DNA of 35,915 bases from Sulfurimonas sp. (lineage in GTDB: Bacteria; Campylobacterota; Campylobacteria; Campylobacterales; Sulfurimonadaceae), in assembly GCA_026988315.1 (NCBI GenBank), contig JALSLJ010000094.1:1-35915 (forward strand), in the 5' to 3' direction. A program made the translations under genes and the position numbers. Positions 23,355 to 33,354 of this stretch are shown here, one piece after another; within the stretch, counting starts at the first letter, position 1, and the number at the start of each line of letters is the position of its first letter. The notes beneath the pieces are model-generated. The model made no database searches. It had not been told where the DNA came from and saw nothing but the letters and a program-made list of their open reading frames with translations.

Positions 23355-24387
23355 AAGTGAGCTACAAAAATCCTTAGCTCTGCTAAAGTATCCAGATATT
23401 GATAGAACCATAAAGGAATTAAAGCTTCTTGGAGAAGTTACAGTAAATAATCATGTAGCAAATATTGAATTGTTGACAGTAAGTGATGAATCATACCTGA
23501 GCGTTAAAAAACTTATTGAGCAAAACTACTCTACAAAATTTAAAGCTCTCAATATTACTAAAAAAACTCTTGGGAAAAAAGACACCAACTATGGAGATAG
23601 TGCCAATCCAAACAACCGTGCACCCTATGCCAAAAATATCATAGCAGTTACAAGTGGAAAAGGGGGCGTTGGAAAAAGTACCGTAAGTGTAAATATTGCC
23701 ATAGCACTCGCTCAAAAAGGTTTCAAAGTTGGGATACTAGATGCAGATGTCTATGGACCAAATATCCCTCGATTAACCAATATAGATACAGAACGAATAA
23801 AATGGGGTGACAATAATAAAATAATCCCTGCCGAAAATTATGGTCTAAAAATTATGAGTGTTGCACTTACAACTCCTAAAGCAGACACTCCTCTTGTATG
23901 GAGAAGTTCAGTTGCCGTCAATGCGCTTATACAGTTTTTAGAAGATGTTGATTGGGGTGAACTAGACTTTATGGTTATAGATATGCCTCCTGGAACTGGT
24001 GATGTGCAATTAACAATGGCACAAGAACTTCCAATATCTGCAGCAGTTCTTGTAACAACTCCACAAGTAGTAGCAACCGATGATGTAAGTCGTGCTATTA
24101 TGATGTTTAAAGATATAAATGTTCCAATGGCTGGTGTGATTGAAAACATGAGCTTTTTTATCGCTCCAGATACCAAAAATCGCTACGATATTTTTGGCAC
24201 AGATGGAGGCAAAAGAATAGCTAAAAAATATGATATACCATATTTGGGTGAGATACCTTTGGATATGCAAATTCGTGAGGCTTCCGATAAAGGTGAACCG
24301 CCCGTAGCCTTAGGTGAGCAAAATACTAAAAAATATTATAAAGATATAGTTAATAATATTTTGGATACCTCTGAATTTAAGCTATAA
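23347..24387 (+). CDS. Mrp/ApbC-type P-loop ATPase, iron-sulfur carrier family
   Basis: Mrp/ApbC proteins bind and deliver iron-sulfur clusters. The 346-residue protein starts at ATG 23347; a longer reading from 23302 uses an unlikely start inside the upstream gene. After a DUF59-like N-terminal domain (about 1-80) comes the deviant Walker A motif SGKGGVGKST, then DADVYGPN, Walker B-like DFMVIDMPPGTGD, and the family's QELP and VIENMS segments. Where many members have the cluster-binding CxxC after VIENMS, this one reads SFFIAPDTKNRYDIFG with no cysteine. Cluster transfer by the standard site is therefore doubtful, and a different binding mode or role is possible. Confidence 0.9.
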   Translation: MNRSELQKSLALLKYPDIDRTIKELKLLGEVTVNNHVANIELLTVSDESYLSVKKLIEQNYSTKFKALNITKKTLGKKDTNYGDSANPNNRAPYAKNIIAVTSGKGGVGKSTVSVNIAIALAQKGFKVGILDADVYGPNIPRLTNIDTERIKWGDNNKIIPAENYGLKIMSVALTTPKADTPLVWRSSVAVNALIQFLEDVDWGELDFMVIDMPPGTGDVQLTMAQELPISAAVLVTTPQVVATDDVSRAIMMFKDINVPMAGVIENMSFFIAPDTKNRYDIFGTDGGKRIAKKYDIPYLGEIPLDMQIREASDKGEPPVALGEQNTKKYYKDIVNNILDTSEFKL

Positions 24388-24440
24388 ATTGGATAGAAAA
24401 ATATAACCTAAATTAACTCTTTAGCTCTCAAGAGAATAAC

Positions 24441-24968
24441 TTACTTCCTAGAAGTTTTTTTCTCTTTTTGCATCCGCTTATACTCTTTTTCAAACTTTTT
24501 TCTGCGACTATAAGATAATTTATCTATAAACAATATACCATTAAGATGATCCATCTCATGTTGAATAGCTATACTCAGGAGCCCGTCAGCTTCAAGAGTT
24601 TTAGTATTTCCATCTCTATCTTGATAATTCAATGAGATATTTTCATATCTAGTTATATCTTCATAAAACTGCGGTACGCTCAAGCACCCCTCTTGATAAA
24701 CAGTGGTTCCGCTTTTTTGAGTAATAATAGGATTAATTATCTCTATGAGATTTTCTACAGACTGTTCATCGCCCTCTTCAGGGATGTTAAGTATCAAGAC
24801 CTCTTTAGCATAACCAACTTGTATTGCTGCTAAACCTATCCCGTTTGACTCTATCATGACGGGGTACATTGCATCTAAAAGCTCATGCAACTCTTTATCA
24901 AATTTTTCTACGCGTATAGATTTTTCTTTCAATTTTCTATCTGGATATTCTATAACTGTTAATTTCAT
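24441..24968 (-). CDS. def: Peptide deformylase
   Basis: Def removes the formyl group from the N-terminal methionine of new proteins. The 175-residue protein has all three metal-site motifs: GIGLAAIQVG (motif 1), EGCLSVP with the metal-binding Cys (motif 2), and QHEMDHLNG with HExxH (motif 3). The C-terminal KKFEKEYKRMQKEKK tail is basic and may contact the ribosome. It lies in the def-GGDEF-clpP-tig row on the minus strand, a set of protein birth and turnover genes seen together in Campylobacterota. A 53-base gap separates it from the convergent mrp gene. Confidence 0.96.
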   Translation of the reverse strand: MKLTVIEYPDRKLKEKSIRVEKFDKELHELLDAMYPVMIESNGIGLAAIQVGYAKEVLILNIPEEGDEQSVENLIEIINPIITQKSGTTVYQEGCLSVPQFYEDITRYENISLNYQDRDGNTKTLEADGLLSIAIQHEMDHLNGILFIDKLSYSRRKKFEKEYKRMQKEKKTSRK

Positions 24969-24986
24969 TTACTTTATTCACTGTTA

Positions 24987-26027
24987 TTATTTTCTAAGTG
25001 ACACTGAGTAGTCTATTGTAGAATCAGCATCAGCTTTTTTAATACCGTCCATTGCACTTACAATTATTTCGCTATCTGTAGATGTACAAGTGATATCAGT
25101 AATACCAATTGAGATTTTAAGCTGTATCTCGCGATCTGCTAAAAAAAAGTTACTATTTGATACCAAATAACAAAGTCTTTCACTCGCTTTTTTAGCACTT
25201 TCAATATCTGTATGTTTTAAAAGCATGGAAAATGTTCCATTCCCATAATGTGCTACGGTATCACTTCTTCTTGATGTTTTTAGAAGAAGTCTCGCTATAG
25301 CGCCATTCATTAGAGCTACAGCTTTTTGACTTCCTGCTGTTTCAAGAAGGTCTTTTGCTAATTCAATCATAATAAGGGAACTTTTATGCTTAAACTCTTT
25401 TATGAGTTCTTGTTCTTGCTCTATCTTTGTAATAAGGTATCTTTTGTTATAAACCCCGTATTTATTATCAAAGATTGTCTCATTATCGACACTCTTAATA
25501 ATTTTTGCTGTATCTTCATAGATAGTTTTCATTTGAGTGCTTTGTTTTTTTACAATAGTGCTAAGTTTGTCAACATCATTCTCGAGTACGCTTATAACAC
25601 CAATCGCCACATCTACATCTTTATGCTCACCTAGTTCACTCTTTCTTTTCTCAAGTATCTTGCTCATCAAACTCATATTTTTATATAAGCTGGCTGTAAC
25701 AGTCAAAATACTTTTTATTGTCGAGAAGCCTTGCTTTAAACTTTGCTCCAAAATGATGGTGTTTTCATCATCATTACTCTCTTCTAGTTCTAAGATTGAA
25801 AGTATTTGCTTACGAAAATTTTCACTTTTATCTTCTAGTAATCTATCAAAATAAAGTGAAAAATTATTTGGAGTTGGGGGAAGGTTGTCTGCTATAAGGG
25901 AGTTTAATACTTCATTTGAATAAAGCTCTAAATCGCTAACCGCCTCGTTAGCATATGATTTTTCAGCAGCTGCAGATTTGCCACCACTCACAGCATGGCG
26001 ATTTTTACTTTTTAAACTTCCTGACAT
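24987..26027 (-). CDS. Degenerate GGDEF-domain protein
   Basis: The 346-residue soluble protein has a helical N-terminal half (about 30-185) and a C-terminal GGDEF-like domain beginning near NKYGVYNKRYL. The active-site loop reads HYGNGTFSML, so the signature is lost (GNGTF), and the metal-binding Asp segment of strand one reads MIELAKD. No cyclase activity is expected. Such domains can act as c-di-GMP or GTP receptors or as protein scaffolds. It lies between def and clpP with gaps of 18 and 9 bases, hence in an operon with housekeeping genes. The partner or ligand is unknown. Confidence 0.85.
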   Translation of the reverse strand: MSGSLKSKNRHAVSGGKSAAAEKSYANEAVSDLELYSNEVLNSLIADNLPPTPNNFSLYFDRLLEDKSENFRKQILSILELEESNDDENTIILEQSLKQGFSTIKSILTVTASLYKNMSLMSKILEKRKSELGEHKDVDVAIGVISVLENDVDKLSTIVKKQSTQMKTIYEDTAKIIKSVDNETIFDNKYGVYNKRYLITKIEQEQELIKEFKHKSSLIMIELAKDLLETAGSQKAVALMNGAIARLLLKTSRRSDTVAHYGNGTFSMLLKHTDIESAKKASERLCYLVSNSNFFLADREIQLKISIGITDITCTSTDSEIIVSAMDGIKKADADSTIDYSVSLRK

Positions 26028-26036
26028 AGATTATCC

Positions 26037-26627
26037 TTACTCTTTATCGTTTTTTACCAACACTTCATCTATCATGCCATATTCTAGTGCTTCATGTGCG
26101 CTCATAAAGTTGTCTCGATCAGTATCTTTTTCTATTTTTTTTACACTTTGACCTGTATTTTTTGCCAAAATTGCATTCAGTTCTTTTTTCATACGAAGAA
26201 TCTCTTCTGCTTGAATTGCTATATCTGTTGCTTGACCTTGAGCACCGCCTAAAGGCTGGTGAATCATAATTCTAGCATGTGGAAGAGCGTATCTTTTACC
26301 TTTCTCTCCAGATGACAATAAAAATGCACCCATCGAAGCAGCTTGACCAATACAGATAGTAGCAACATCTGAACGGATATAATTCATTGTGTCAAATATT
26401 GCCATACCTGCCGTTACCACACCACCAGGAGAGTTTATATAGAAGTAGATATCCTTTTCTGGATCTTCAGCTTCTAAAAATAAAAACTGCGCAACTATTG
26501 TTGAAGCAACTTGATCGTTTACCTCTCCACTCAGCATTACAATTCTATCCTTTAAAAGACGAGAATAAATATCGTAAGAACGCTCACCGCGTCCCGTTTT
26601 TTCAACTACATATGGGATATAACTCAT
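26037..26627 (-). CDS. clpP: ATP-dependent Clp protease proteolytic subunit
   Basis: ClpP forms the double-ring serine protease chamber that works with ClpX or ClpA. The 196-residue length is standard. The catalytic Ser is in [14 protein letters not shown] and the His in [16 protein letters not shown], with the Asp in the [18 protein letters not shown] segment. The start [25 protein letters not shown] is the usual mature ClpP N-terminus. It begins three bases after the tig stop, giving the common tig-clpP order of an operon for folding and turnover of new proteins. Confidence 0.97.
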   Translation of the reverse strand: MSYIPYVVEKTGRGERSYDIYSRLLKDRIVMLSGEVNDQVASTIVAQFLFLEAEDPEKDIYFYINSPGGVVTAGMAIFDTMNYIRSDVATICIGQAASMGAFLLSSGEKGKRYALPHARIMIHQPLGGAQGQATDIAIQAEEILRMKKELNAILAKNTGQSVKKIEKDTDRDNFMSAHEALEYGMIDEVLVKNDKE

Positions 26628-26630
26628 TGC

Positions 26631-27932
26631 TTAAGCTTCTTTTATCTTTGCATTTAAAAGCTTGCTTAAAACTTTGTCTTCTACCATTGACATCTGAATC
26701 GCAGGAATATATCCAGCTTTTTTGTAATCTTCATAAGCTTTTTGTGGATCTTGACCCATCTGCATAGCTTCAAAATAGATAGTTTGCATAACTTCTTGCT
26801 CTTGCACTTTTACATCTTCCGCTTGAGCTAAAGAGTCTATAATAAAGGTAGCTCTTACACTTCTTGCAGCATCATCACGGAAACTCTCGCGAAGCTCTTT
26901 GAGCTTATCTTCATTTTCACGAAGTTCTTTAATCTCATCTTCACTCATGGTGCTAGCTTGCTTATTGAGAGCCATATCTATCTCTTGCTCAACAACAAAC
27001 TCAGGTAAATCAAATTTAATCCCCTCTACAAAACTCTCCAGTAGTGCTGGTTTTAACTCATCATTATAGAGTTTTGATAACTCTTCATTTTCAATTTGAG
27101 TTTTTACTTGTTTTTTTAGACCCTCTAAGGTTGCGTCTTCTTCACCAGGAAGCATTTTTTTAGCTAAGGCATCATCAATTACTACTTCACCCTTAGTTTG
27201 GATATCATTAAGGTTCACTTTAAATTCAGCATCCTTACCAGCTAACTCTTTTCCACCATAGTTTTCAGGGAAAGTTACTTTGATTACTTTTTCTTCCCCT
27301 TTTTTCATGCCAACCATTTGATCTTCAAAACCTGGAATGAATTGACCTGAACCGATTGCTAATGAAAAGTCTTTTGCAGAACCACCCTCAAACAGTTCAC
27401 CATCTACAGAGCCCTCAAAATCAAAAACAGCAGTATCGCCACTCTCTAATGCACGATCATCTTCTATGCTAACAAGTGGAGCTTGAGCAGTAGCTAAATC
27501 TTTGATTCTGGCATCTACATCTTCATCACTTACAGTAGGTTTGTCAAACTCTTTAACCATTTCAGCATACTCACCAAGCTCTATCTCTGGTCTCATTGCA
27601 AGCTTCACAGTTACTTCTATCTTCTCGTCACTTTTATCAAACTGAGAGATATTTGGCTCACCAATGAGTGCTTCATTAGAGATATTCATCTCTTCTAAAC
27701 CTTTACTTAGAACTTCACGAAGTGCTTCTGCTTCAGCATCTTGAACTAAACGCTCACCATATTGTTTTTTGATAATGGCAACAGGAACTTTACCTTTACG
27801 GAAGCCTTGAACACTTGCCGTTTTTGTTAATCCTTTAGCAATTTTTTCTAAATTTGCATCAATAATTTCTTTTGAAATAGTAGCTTTGATCTCAGCGTTT
27901 GCACCGTTGATTTTATTCGATTTGATTTCCAT
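26631..27932 (-). CDS. tig: Trigger factor, ribosome-bound chaperone and prolyl isomerase
   Basis: Trigger factor meets nascent chains at the ribosome exit. The 433-residue protein has the ribosome-binding loop GFRKGKVPVAIIKKQYG (about 44-60), a central FKBP-type domain (about 150-240, DFEGSVDGELFEGGSAKDF and IPGFEDQMVGMKKGE) and a helical C-terminal arm domain. The ATG at 27932 is preferred, with AAAGGA five bases upstream; a TTG one codon earlier is less likely. clpP follows after three bases. The 80-base gap upstream to lspA contains a small inverted repeat. Confidence 0.97.
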   Translation of the reverse strand: MEIKSNKINGANAEIKATISKEIIDANLEKIAKGLTKTASVQGFRKGKVPVAIIKKQYGERLVQDAEAEALREVLSKGLEEMNISNEALIGEPNISQFDKSDEKIEVTVKLAMRPEIELGEYAEMVKEFDKPTVSDEDVDARIKDLATAQAPLVSIEDDRALESGDTAVFDFEGSVDGELFEGGSAKDFSLAIGSGQFIPGFEDQMVGMKKGEEKVIKVTFPENYGGKELAGKDAEFKVNLNDIQTKGEVVIDDALAKKMLPGEEDATLEGLKKQVKTQIENEELSKLYNDELKPALLESFVEGIKFDLPEFVVEQEIDMALNKQASTMSEDEIKELRENEDKLKELRESFRDDAARSVRATFIIDSLAQAEDVKVQEQEVMQTIYFEAMQMGQDPQKAYEDYKKAGYIPAIQMSMVEDKVLSKLLNAKIKEA

Positions 27933-27961
27933 CAATTTCCTTTGATATTTTTAGTATTTGT

Positions 27962-27977
27962 ATAGTTTTTTAACTAT
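27962..27977. repeat. Short inverted repeat between lspA and tig
   Basis: ATAGTT and AACTAT flank a four-T loop, giving a weak hairpin 30 bases before the tig ATG. It may be a small operator or transcript structure. It is too weak to call a terminator. Confidence 0.35.
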
Positions 27978-28012
27978 TAGTTTTGGCAATAATACCTAAA
28001 ATCTGCTTTTAA

Positions 28013-28468
28013 TTAGCTTTTGCATAATTTTGGTTTAAAATTAAGTAATAATATCCATGCAACTGCAACATTTATCATCACATCCGCAAAGTTAAATACT
28101 GCAAAATTAAATCCGCAATGCCAATAGACCATGTCAACCACTCCGCCATGCATAAATCTATCGTAAATATTTGAGAAAGCTCCACCAAGCATAAGCCCTG
28201 CAGGAAAAGCAAAACATATTTTTTTTAAATATATAATGTAACCAAATATTCCAGTTACTAGCATGAGTTGAATATACTTTAACCATTCATCTAAAAATGC
28301 CAGCATTGAAAATGCCACACCCTTGTTATAAACTAAAATCAGATCAATACACTCTGTATAGTAGCGAAAACCATCTACAAAAAGCATTTTTATATTTTGG
28401 TCTATTATAAAGATACCCGCCATAGTAAAAAATAAAATAGCACTCAGTTTAAACATATGATTAGGCAT
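28013..28468 (-). CDS. lspA: Lipoprotein signal peptidase II
   Basis: LspA cleaves signal peptides from acylated prolipoproteins in the inner membrane. The 151-residue protein has four hydrophobic segments. The catalytic aspartates lie in the family motifs [19 protein letters not shown] (first Asp, after Asn) and [10 protein letters not shown] (second Asp). The GVAFSML and DQNIK motifs are also present. It overlaps the glmM stop by eight bases (28461-28468), so the two are coupled. Its clients in this window would include the lipoproteins at 8048 and 15133. Confidence 0.95.
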   Translation of the reverse strand: MPNHMFKLSAILFFTMAGIFIIDQNIKMLFVDGFRYYTECIDLILVYNKGVAFSMLAFLDEWLKYIQLMLVTGIFGYIIYLKKICFAFPAGLMLGGAFSNIYDRFMHGGVVDMVYWHCGFNFAVFNFADVMINVAVAWILLLNFKPKLCKS

Positions 28469-29810
28469 TTAAAGCTTTTTGGAAAAATTCTACTAATGAG
28501 TCCATTTCTTTTCTCATCTGTTTAGCATCCTTAGCCTCTAAAAGCACTCTTAATTTGTTTTCTGTTCCTGAATATCTAATAAGATGGCGGATATGCGCTT
28601 TATCCAACTCTTTAAGTCTTTCGCTTAAGCCTTTTATTTTATCAAGTGGTTTTTTACTTTTTATATTTATATTAACCAATTTTTGCGGATACAAACTAAA
28701 TGGACGAAGAACTGCTGAAGCTTTCTCTTTACTGGCAATAATAAGAGCTAAAACTTGTAATGCACTCACAAGTCCATCGCCCGTTTTTGCATAATCACTT
28801 ATGATAACATGACCACTTTGCTCACCACCAAAGTTAATCCCCTCTTTTTTCATAATCTCTAAAACATATTTGTCCCCAACATCCGAACGAAATAACTTTA
28901 GCCCCTTGCTTGTTACATAATCTTCAAGGCCTTGATTGCTCATAACAGTTGATACAATTCCTCCACCTTTTAAAACACCTCTCTCGTGCATATACACACC
29001 AAGAGCACCTAAAAGCTGATCGCCATCAACAACTTCACCTCTTTCATCAACTACTACAAGCCTATCTGCATCACCATCAAGAGCTATCCCTAAATCAGCT
29101 CTATACTTAACAACACTTTCACATAAATCTTTTGTATGTAAAGCGCCACATCCCTCATTTATGTTAAATCCATCTGGCTTATTGTGAAGAACAATAACAT
29201 CTGCACCAAGCTCTTCTAAAACGGTTGGACCAACCATATAACCTGCTCCATTAGCAGTATCGAGAACTATTCTAATGCCCGTTAAAGTCATCTCTCTTGG
29301 GAAAGAGTTTTTTAACTGCACAATATAGCGCCCTATCACATCATCAATTCTTTTTGCTTTACCTATATTTTTTGCAACAGCTTGTGCATCTTGAAGCATT
29401 TCACTGTCTATACAAATAGCTTCAATTTGCTTCTCAATTTCAATTGAAAGCTTATTCCCCTGACCATCAAAAAACTTTATTCCATTATCTTCATAAGAGT
29501 TATGAGAAGCACTAATCATAATCCCCGCATCACATCTCATATTTTCTGTAATAAAAGCGATAGCTGGAGTTGGCATAGGACCAATCTGAACAACATCATA
29601 ACCTATAGCAGTTAAACCACTTACAATTGCATTTTCAATCATATACCCACTTCTACGAGTGTCTTTGCCAACTAAAATTTTATTAGTACAATGAGAACAG
29701 GCACTTTTTTTAAAGTAAATACCTGCTGCCATAGCAACTCTCATAGCAAGTTCAGCACTTAAAAACGAACCAGCCTCTCCCCTAACTCCATCTGTTCCAA
29801 ATAATTTCAT
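28461..29810 (-). CDS. glmM: Phosphoglucosamine mutase
   Basis: GlmM converts glucosamine-6-phosphate to glucosamine-1-phosphate for cell wall and LPS synthesis. The ATG at 29810 gives the standard start [14 protein letters not shown]; a reading from 29846 adds 12 residues not found in the family. The length of 449 residues is normal. The phosphoserine loop is [12 protein letters not shown], the magnesium site DGDADR, the sugar-binding loop GGEQSGH and the phosphate-binding loop [10 protein letters not shown]. It overlaps lspA by eight bases. The 143 bases upstream are shared with the divergent rpsT gene. Confidence 0.97.
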   Translation of the reverse strand: MKLFGTDGVRGEAGSFLSAELAMRVAMAAGIYFKKSACSHCTNKILVGKDTRRSGYMIENAIVSGLTAIGYDVVQIGPMPTPAIAFITENMRCDAGIMISASHNSYEDNGIKFFDGQGNKLSIEIEKQIEAICIDSEMLQDAQAVAKNIGKAKRIDDVIGRYIVQLKNSFPREMTLTGIRIVLDTANGAGYMVGPTVLEELGADVIVLHNKPDGFNINEGCGALHTKDLCESVVKYRADLGIALDGDADRLVVVDERGEVVDGDQLLGALGVYMHERGVLKGGGIVSTVMSNQGLEDYVTSKGLKLFRSDVGDKYVLEIMKKEGINFGGEQSGHVIISDYAKTGDGLVSALQVLALIIASKEKASAVLRPFSLYPQKLVNINIKSKKPLDKIKGLSERLKELDKAHIRHLIRYSGTENKLRVLLEAKDAKQMRKEMDSLVEFFQKALNA

Positions 29811-29953
29811 ATTATTTCCCGATATTAAAGTGATGTATTTTAACATAATTATCTAACAAAGATGAATTTTTTATATTTACCTTGTCTTTAACTTAATTTT
29901 AATTATTTTTAAGCTATTATTTCGCACTTAAATTTCATGAGAAGGACTCATAC

Positions 29954-30214
29954 ATGGCAAATCACAAGTCATCAATTAAGAGAATTCGCCAAACTATCGT
30001 TCGTACTGAACGAAATCGTTTCTATAGAACTCGTCTTAAAAACATTGTAAAAACTGTTACTACTGCAATTGAAACAGCAAACAAAGAAGAAGCTACTGCA
30101 GCATTAAAAGTTGCTAATCAACAAATTCACAAATTTGTAAGCAAAGGTATCTTAAAAAAAGAAACTGCTGCTAGAAAAGTAAGTCGTCTGCACAGAGCTG
30201 TAAACGCAATATAA
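29954..30214 (+). CDS. rpsT: 30S ribosomal protein S20
   Basis: S20 binds 16S rRNA early in 30S assembly. The 86-residue, very basic helical protein has the standard start [13 protein letters not shown] and ends near HRAVNAI. AAGGA lies eight bases before the ATG. An AT-rich upstream region with TATTAT near 29925 may hold the promoter. prfA follows 13 bases later, so the two are likely co-transcribed, a common arrangement in Campylobacterota. Confidence 0.97.
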   Translation: MANHKSSIKRIRQTIVRTERNRFYRTRLKNIVKTVTTAIETANKEEATAALKVANQQIHKFVSKGILKKETAARKVSRLHRAVNAI

Positions 30215-30227
30215 GGTTAACTAATTA

Positions 30228-31295
30228 ATGTTAGCCGATAAACTTACCCCGTTTATCAACCGTTATAATGAACTTAGCGAATTGCTAAGTTCTCCTGACA
30301 TCACTTCTGACATCAAAAGGATGACAGAGCTCTCAAAAGAACAATCAAATCTTTTACCAATCGTTGAAAAAGCAAAAGAATACAAAACTTTAATCGCAGA
30401 TATCACTGATACTAAAGAGATGTTAAGTGATGCTGAGATGGGTGAAATGGCAAAAGAGGAACTTAAAGAGCTTGAACCACAGGTATCAATAATAGAAGAA
30501 GATATAAAAATGCTTCTTCTACCAAAAGATCCTAATGATGATAGAAATATTATTGTTGAGCTTCGTGCTGGTGCTGGTGGAGATGAAGCCGCTATTTTTG
30601 TTGGCGATTTGTTTGATGCTTATACTCGTTACGCTGACCTTCGTGGTTGGAAAATTGAGATTATGAGTACATCACCATCAGATGCTGGTGGATTTAAAGA
30701 GGTTACTGCCCTCATCAAGGGCGAACAGGTATATAGTCGGTTGAAGTACGAAGGTGGAACACACCGTGTTCAGCGTGTTCCAGCTACAGAATCTCAAGGA
30801 CGCGTTCACACATCAGCAATCACGGTAGCAGTTATGCCTGAGGTTGATGATGTTGAAGTTGTTATTGAAGATAAAGATTTAAAGATAGATGTTATGCGCT
30901 CATCTGGTTGTGGTGGACAATCTGTAAATACTACAGATTCTGCTGTAAGGATTACTCACCTGCCAACTGGTTTGGTCGTTACCAATCAGGATCAAAAGTC
31001 ACAACATAAAAATCGTGAAAAAGCGATGAAAGTTCTTAAAGCTAGACTTTATGATCTAGAGATGCAAGAACAACAATCAGAAAATGCAGCTGAAAGAGCA
31101 GCACAAGTTGGAACTGGAGATAGAAGTGGTCGTATCCGCACCTACAACTATCCTCAAAACCGTATGAGTGACCATAGAATTAACTTAACACTTTATAGAC
31201 TAAATGAAATTATGAATGGTGGACTTTTAGACGAAGTTGTAGAGCCTCTTATAGCTGATCATCAAGCAAAAATTGTTGAAGCTGCTGGACTATAA
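30228..31295 (+). CDS. prfA: Peptide chain release factor 1
   Basis: RF1 ends translation at UAA and UAG. The 355-residue protein carries the stop-codon recognition motif PAT in [14 protein letters not shown] and the catalytic GGQ in [16 protein letters not shown], whose Gln is normally methylated. No RF2-type SPF motif is seen. The length is normal. Its end overlaps the end of the convergent dapF gene by six bases. Confidence 0.97.
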   Translation: MLADKLTPFINRYNELSELLSSPDITSDIKRMTELSKEQSNLLPIVEKAKEYKTLIADITDTKEMLSDAEMGEMAKEELKELEPQVSIIEEDIKMLLLPKDPNDDRNIIVELRAGAGGDEAAIFVGDLFDAYTRYADLRGWKIEIMSTSPSDAGGFKEVTALIKGEQVYSRLKYEGGTHRVQRVPATESQGRVHTSAITVAVMPEVDDVEVVIEDKDLKIDVMRSSGCGGQSVNTTDSAVRITHLPTGLVVTNQDQKSQHKNREKAMKVLKARLYDLEMQEQQSENAAERAAQVGTGDRSGRIRTYNYPQNRMSDHRINLTLYRLNEIMNGGLLDEVVEPLIADHQAKIVEAAGL

Positions 31296-32036
31296 AGTCC
31301 AGTTAGTTTCAAAAGTCTTTTTAACTTTTCCTCTAAATGTAATCGTTCTATCGTTCATTCCAAGGTATAAAGTATCTCCACTTTTTGGATATACTTCTAT
31401 ATTGTTACTCACTTTTTCTTCCACATAAGCTCTGTAAAAACACGCAGCCATACCAGTGCCACAAGCTAATGTTTCATCTTCAACACCACGCTCATAAGTT
31501 CTTACTTGAATATTTTTATTTGAATCTATAAAAGCGATATTCACATTTGCATTGTACTTATAACGCAGTTTTCTCGCCTCTGCTGTATCAAACTCTTCTA
31601 TGTTGTTTGTAAAATGAACCAAATGGGGAACGCCTGTATCAATGAGCCACCAAGATTTGCCATTGTACTCTATGTTCTTTTCTAATATTTTAGGAGGCGT
31701 AAGTTCGCTCAAAACCATAAAGCCATCCACCTCAGCGTTTATAATGCCAGCACCAGTTAGAAAGCTCATATTTTTTGGAGCAAGATTATTTACAAAAGCG
31801 TAATGAGCACAAGCACGAGAACCATTGCCACACATATCTGCATCACTTCCGTCTGAATTGTAAAATTGCCACTCAAAATCATAATCAAAGCTAGGAATAA
31901 TTACTATTAGTCCATCAGCACCGATGCCATCCTGACGATGGCATAATTCCTTTGCTAATGCACTTCTATCATTTTTCACATCGGAGTGAAAAATAACAAA
32001 ATCATTGCCATTTGCACTATATTTTGCAACTTGCAT
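31290..32036 (-). CDS. dapF: Diaminopimelate epimerase
   Basis: DapF interconverts LL- and meso-diaminopimelate, the precursor of lysine and peptidoglycan. The 248-residue protein has both catalytic cysteines, in [11 protein letters not shown] and in [12 protein letters not shown], and the start [18 protein letters not shown] precedes the ATG. coaE lies ten bases upstream, and the dapF-coaE pairing is also found in other Campylobacterota. It is somewhat shorter than the 270-residue E. coli enzyme. Confidence 0.96.
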   Translation of the reverse strand: MQVAKYSANGNDFVIFHSDVKNDRSALAKELCHRQDGIGADGLIVIIPSFDYDFEWQFYNSDGSDADMCGNGSRACAHYAFVNNLAPKNMSFLTGAGIINAEVDGFMVLSELTPPKILEKNIEYNGKSWWLIDTGVPHLVHFTNNIEEFDTAEARKLRYKYNANVNIAFIDSNKNIQVRTYERGVEDETLACGTGMAACFYRAYVEEKVSNNIEVYPKSGDTLYLGMNDRTITFRGKVKKTFETNWTL

Positions 32037-32046
32037 ACTCTCTCCT

Positions 32047-32640
32047 TTATAAATATTTTTCTTTTATCTCTTCTACAAAATCTTCAACCTCTTGTTGAAG
32101 ATGCTTGAGGTTTTTAGAATTATCTATCACCCAAGTTGCTTTTTTTTTCTTTTCGTCAATTGGCATTTGAGATGCTATTCTTTTTAGCGATTCTTCTTCA
32201 CTATAGCCATTTCTTTTTATAAATCTTTCTAGCTGAACATCTTTTGGTGTATAAACAACTACGCTGTCTTTTATATCGTAAGCGCCATTTTCAAAGAAGA
32301 GTGGAATGTCTATAAGGTATGGAAACTTAAATCCATCTTGCTTAATGCTTCGTAACTCTATCTCTGCTCTAATCTTTGGATGTAAAAAATCTTCTAAAGT
32401 TTTTTTTGCCACCTCATCAGAAAAAACAAGCGCACCAAGTTTAGTTCGGTTTACTTTAGAGTTATTGAGATACTCCTCACCGTAAGTTTCCCTAACCCAA
32501 GAAGATGATGAATCTAATATCTCATGAGAGATGGTATCTGCATCTATCACTCTCATGCCATTTAAAGCTAAAAGAGAGGCTACCGTGCTTTTTCCAGTAG
32601 CAATTCCACCTGTGAGTGCGATAGCATACTTAAAAGCCAT
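32047..32640 (-). CDS. coaE: Dephospho-CoA kinase
   Basis: CoaE phosphorylates dephospho-CoA in the last step of coenzyme A synthesis. The 197-residue protein has the P-loop LTGGIATGKST at about 9-19, the DADTISHEIL segment that contacts substrate, and the PYLIDIPLFFENG segment typical of the family. It begins one base inside the stop of the SpeE-like gene, so translation is coupled, and dapF follows. Confidence 0.95.
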   Translation of the reverse strand: MAFKYAIALTGGIATGKSTVASLLALNGMRVIDADTISHEILDSSSSWVRETYGEEYLNNSKVNRTKLGALVFSDEVAKKTLEDFLHPKIRAEIELRSIKQDGFKFPYLIDIPLFFENGAYDIKDSVVVYTPKDVQLERFIKRNGYSEEESLKRIASQMPIDEKKKKATWVIDNSKNLKHLQQEVEDFVEEIKEKYL

Positions 32641-33185
32641 TAGTTTTTAATGATTCCTAAATACTCTTTGCGGATATAATTAGGCATTGCAAATGATGCT
32701 AAATGGATATCACAGTTATAGTAACTTAAGCCATCTAGCATATCGGCACGGTGTAAAATAATATCTGCTGTTGGATGGTACTCTTTAGAAGCTAAAAGAG
32801 CAGTTTCTCCATTACCAATATTGTATGGCATGATAACTTTAAAATAGTTACCTAAAATCTGCATCAATAATTTATTTTCATCAACTTTGTCTAAAGATGG
32901 ATGAGTCATTACAAGCTGTCCATCCTCTTTTAAAACACGGTTAATATGTGCTAAGGTTGCGGCATCTGAACTCATTTCAGAGACAACAACATCACAACTA
33001 TCATCTTCAATTTCTCTTAAAATATCCAAAGAGCATCCTATTGTTGAAGAACCAATATCGGTATGCTTCTGAACCTCTTGTACTAAACTCTCTGCTTTAT
33101 CACTAATTATTAGAACATTCTCTGGTGTTTTATTTGTGCATAATGGTACATGAACCATCATCTCAGGGTAAACAAATGATTTCAT
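32640..33185 (-). CDS. Shortened spermidine-synthase-like protein
   Basis: The 181-residue protein resembles the C-terminal two thirds of the divergent Helicobacter-type SpeE, including the ending YYNCDIHLASFAMPNYIRKEYLGIIKN-like block (residues about 154-181) and the LKEDGQLVMTHPSL strand. Normal SpeE is about 260-290 residues. The N-terminal beta-strand domain and the glycine-rich nucleotide loop are missing; the corresponding strand reads VLIISDKAESL. Decarboxylated-AdoMet binding is therefore doubtful, although the frame is open and overlaps coaE by one base, so it is expressed. speE-coaE adjacency is also known in Helicobacter. It may be a remnant with a new role. Confidence 0.75.
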   Translation of the reverse strand: MKSFVYPEMMVHVPLCTNKTPENVLIISDKAESLVQEVQKHTDIGSSTIGCSLDILREIEDDSCDVVVSEMSSDAATLAHINRVLKEDGQLVMTHPSLDKVDENKLLMQILGNYFKVIMPYNIGNGETALLASKEYHPTADIILHRADMLDGLSYYNCDIHLASFAMPNYIRKEYLGIIKN

Positions 33186-33314
33186 TTTTATAATTCCTAT
33201 ATTTATTATTTAAAGTGATTTTAGCATATTTGTCTTTATAACAATTAAAAAGCTTAAAGTTTGCATATATTTAAGGCTTAATTGATAATTGCTTTTATAT
33301 TGTAATAGAAATTT

Positions 33315-33322
33315 GATATAAT
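33315..33322 (+). promoter_or_regulatory. Extended -10 promoter for the DUF2892 gene
   Basis: TGATATAAT (TGn plus TATAAT at 33317-33322) lies 33 bases before the ATG. The predicted leader contains TAGGAGC as ribosome binding site. No clear -35 box. Confidence 0.55.
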
Positions 33323-33354
33323 TTCAGGATATAATTAATATAATAGGAGCAAAA

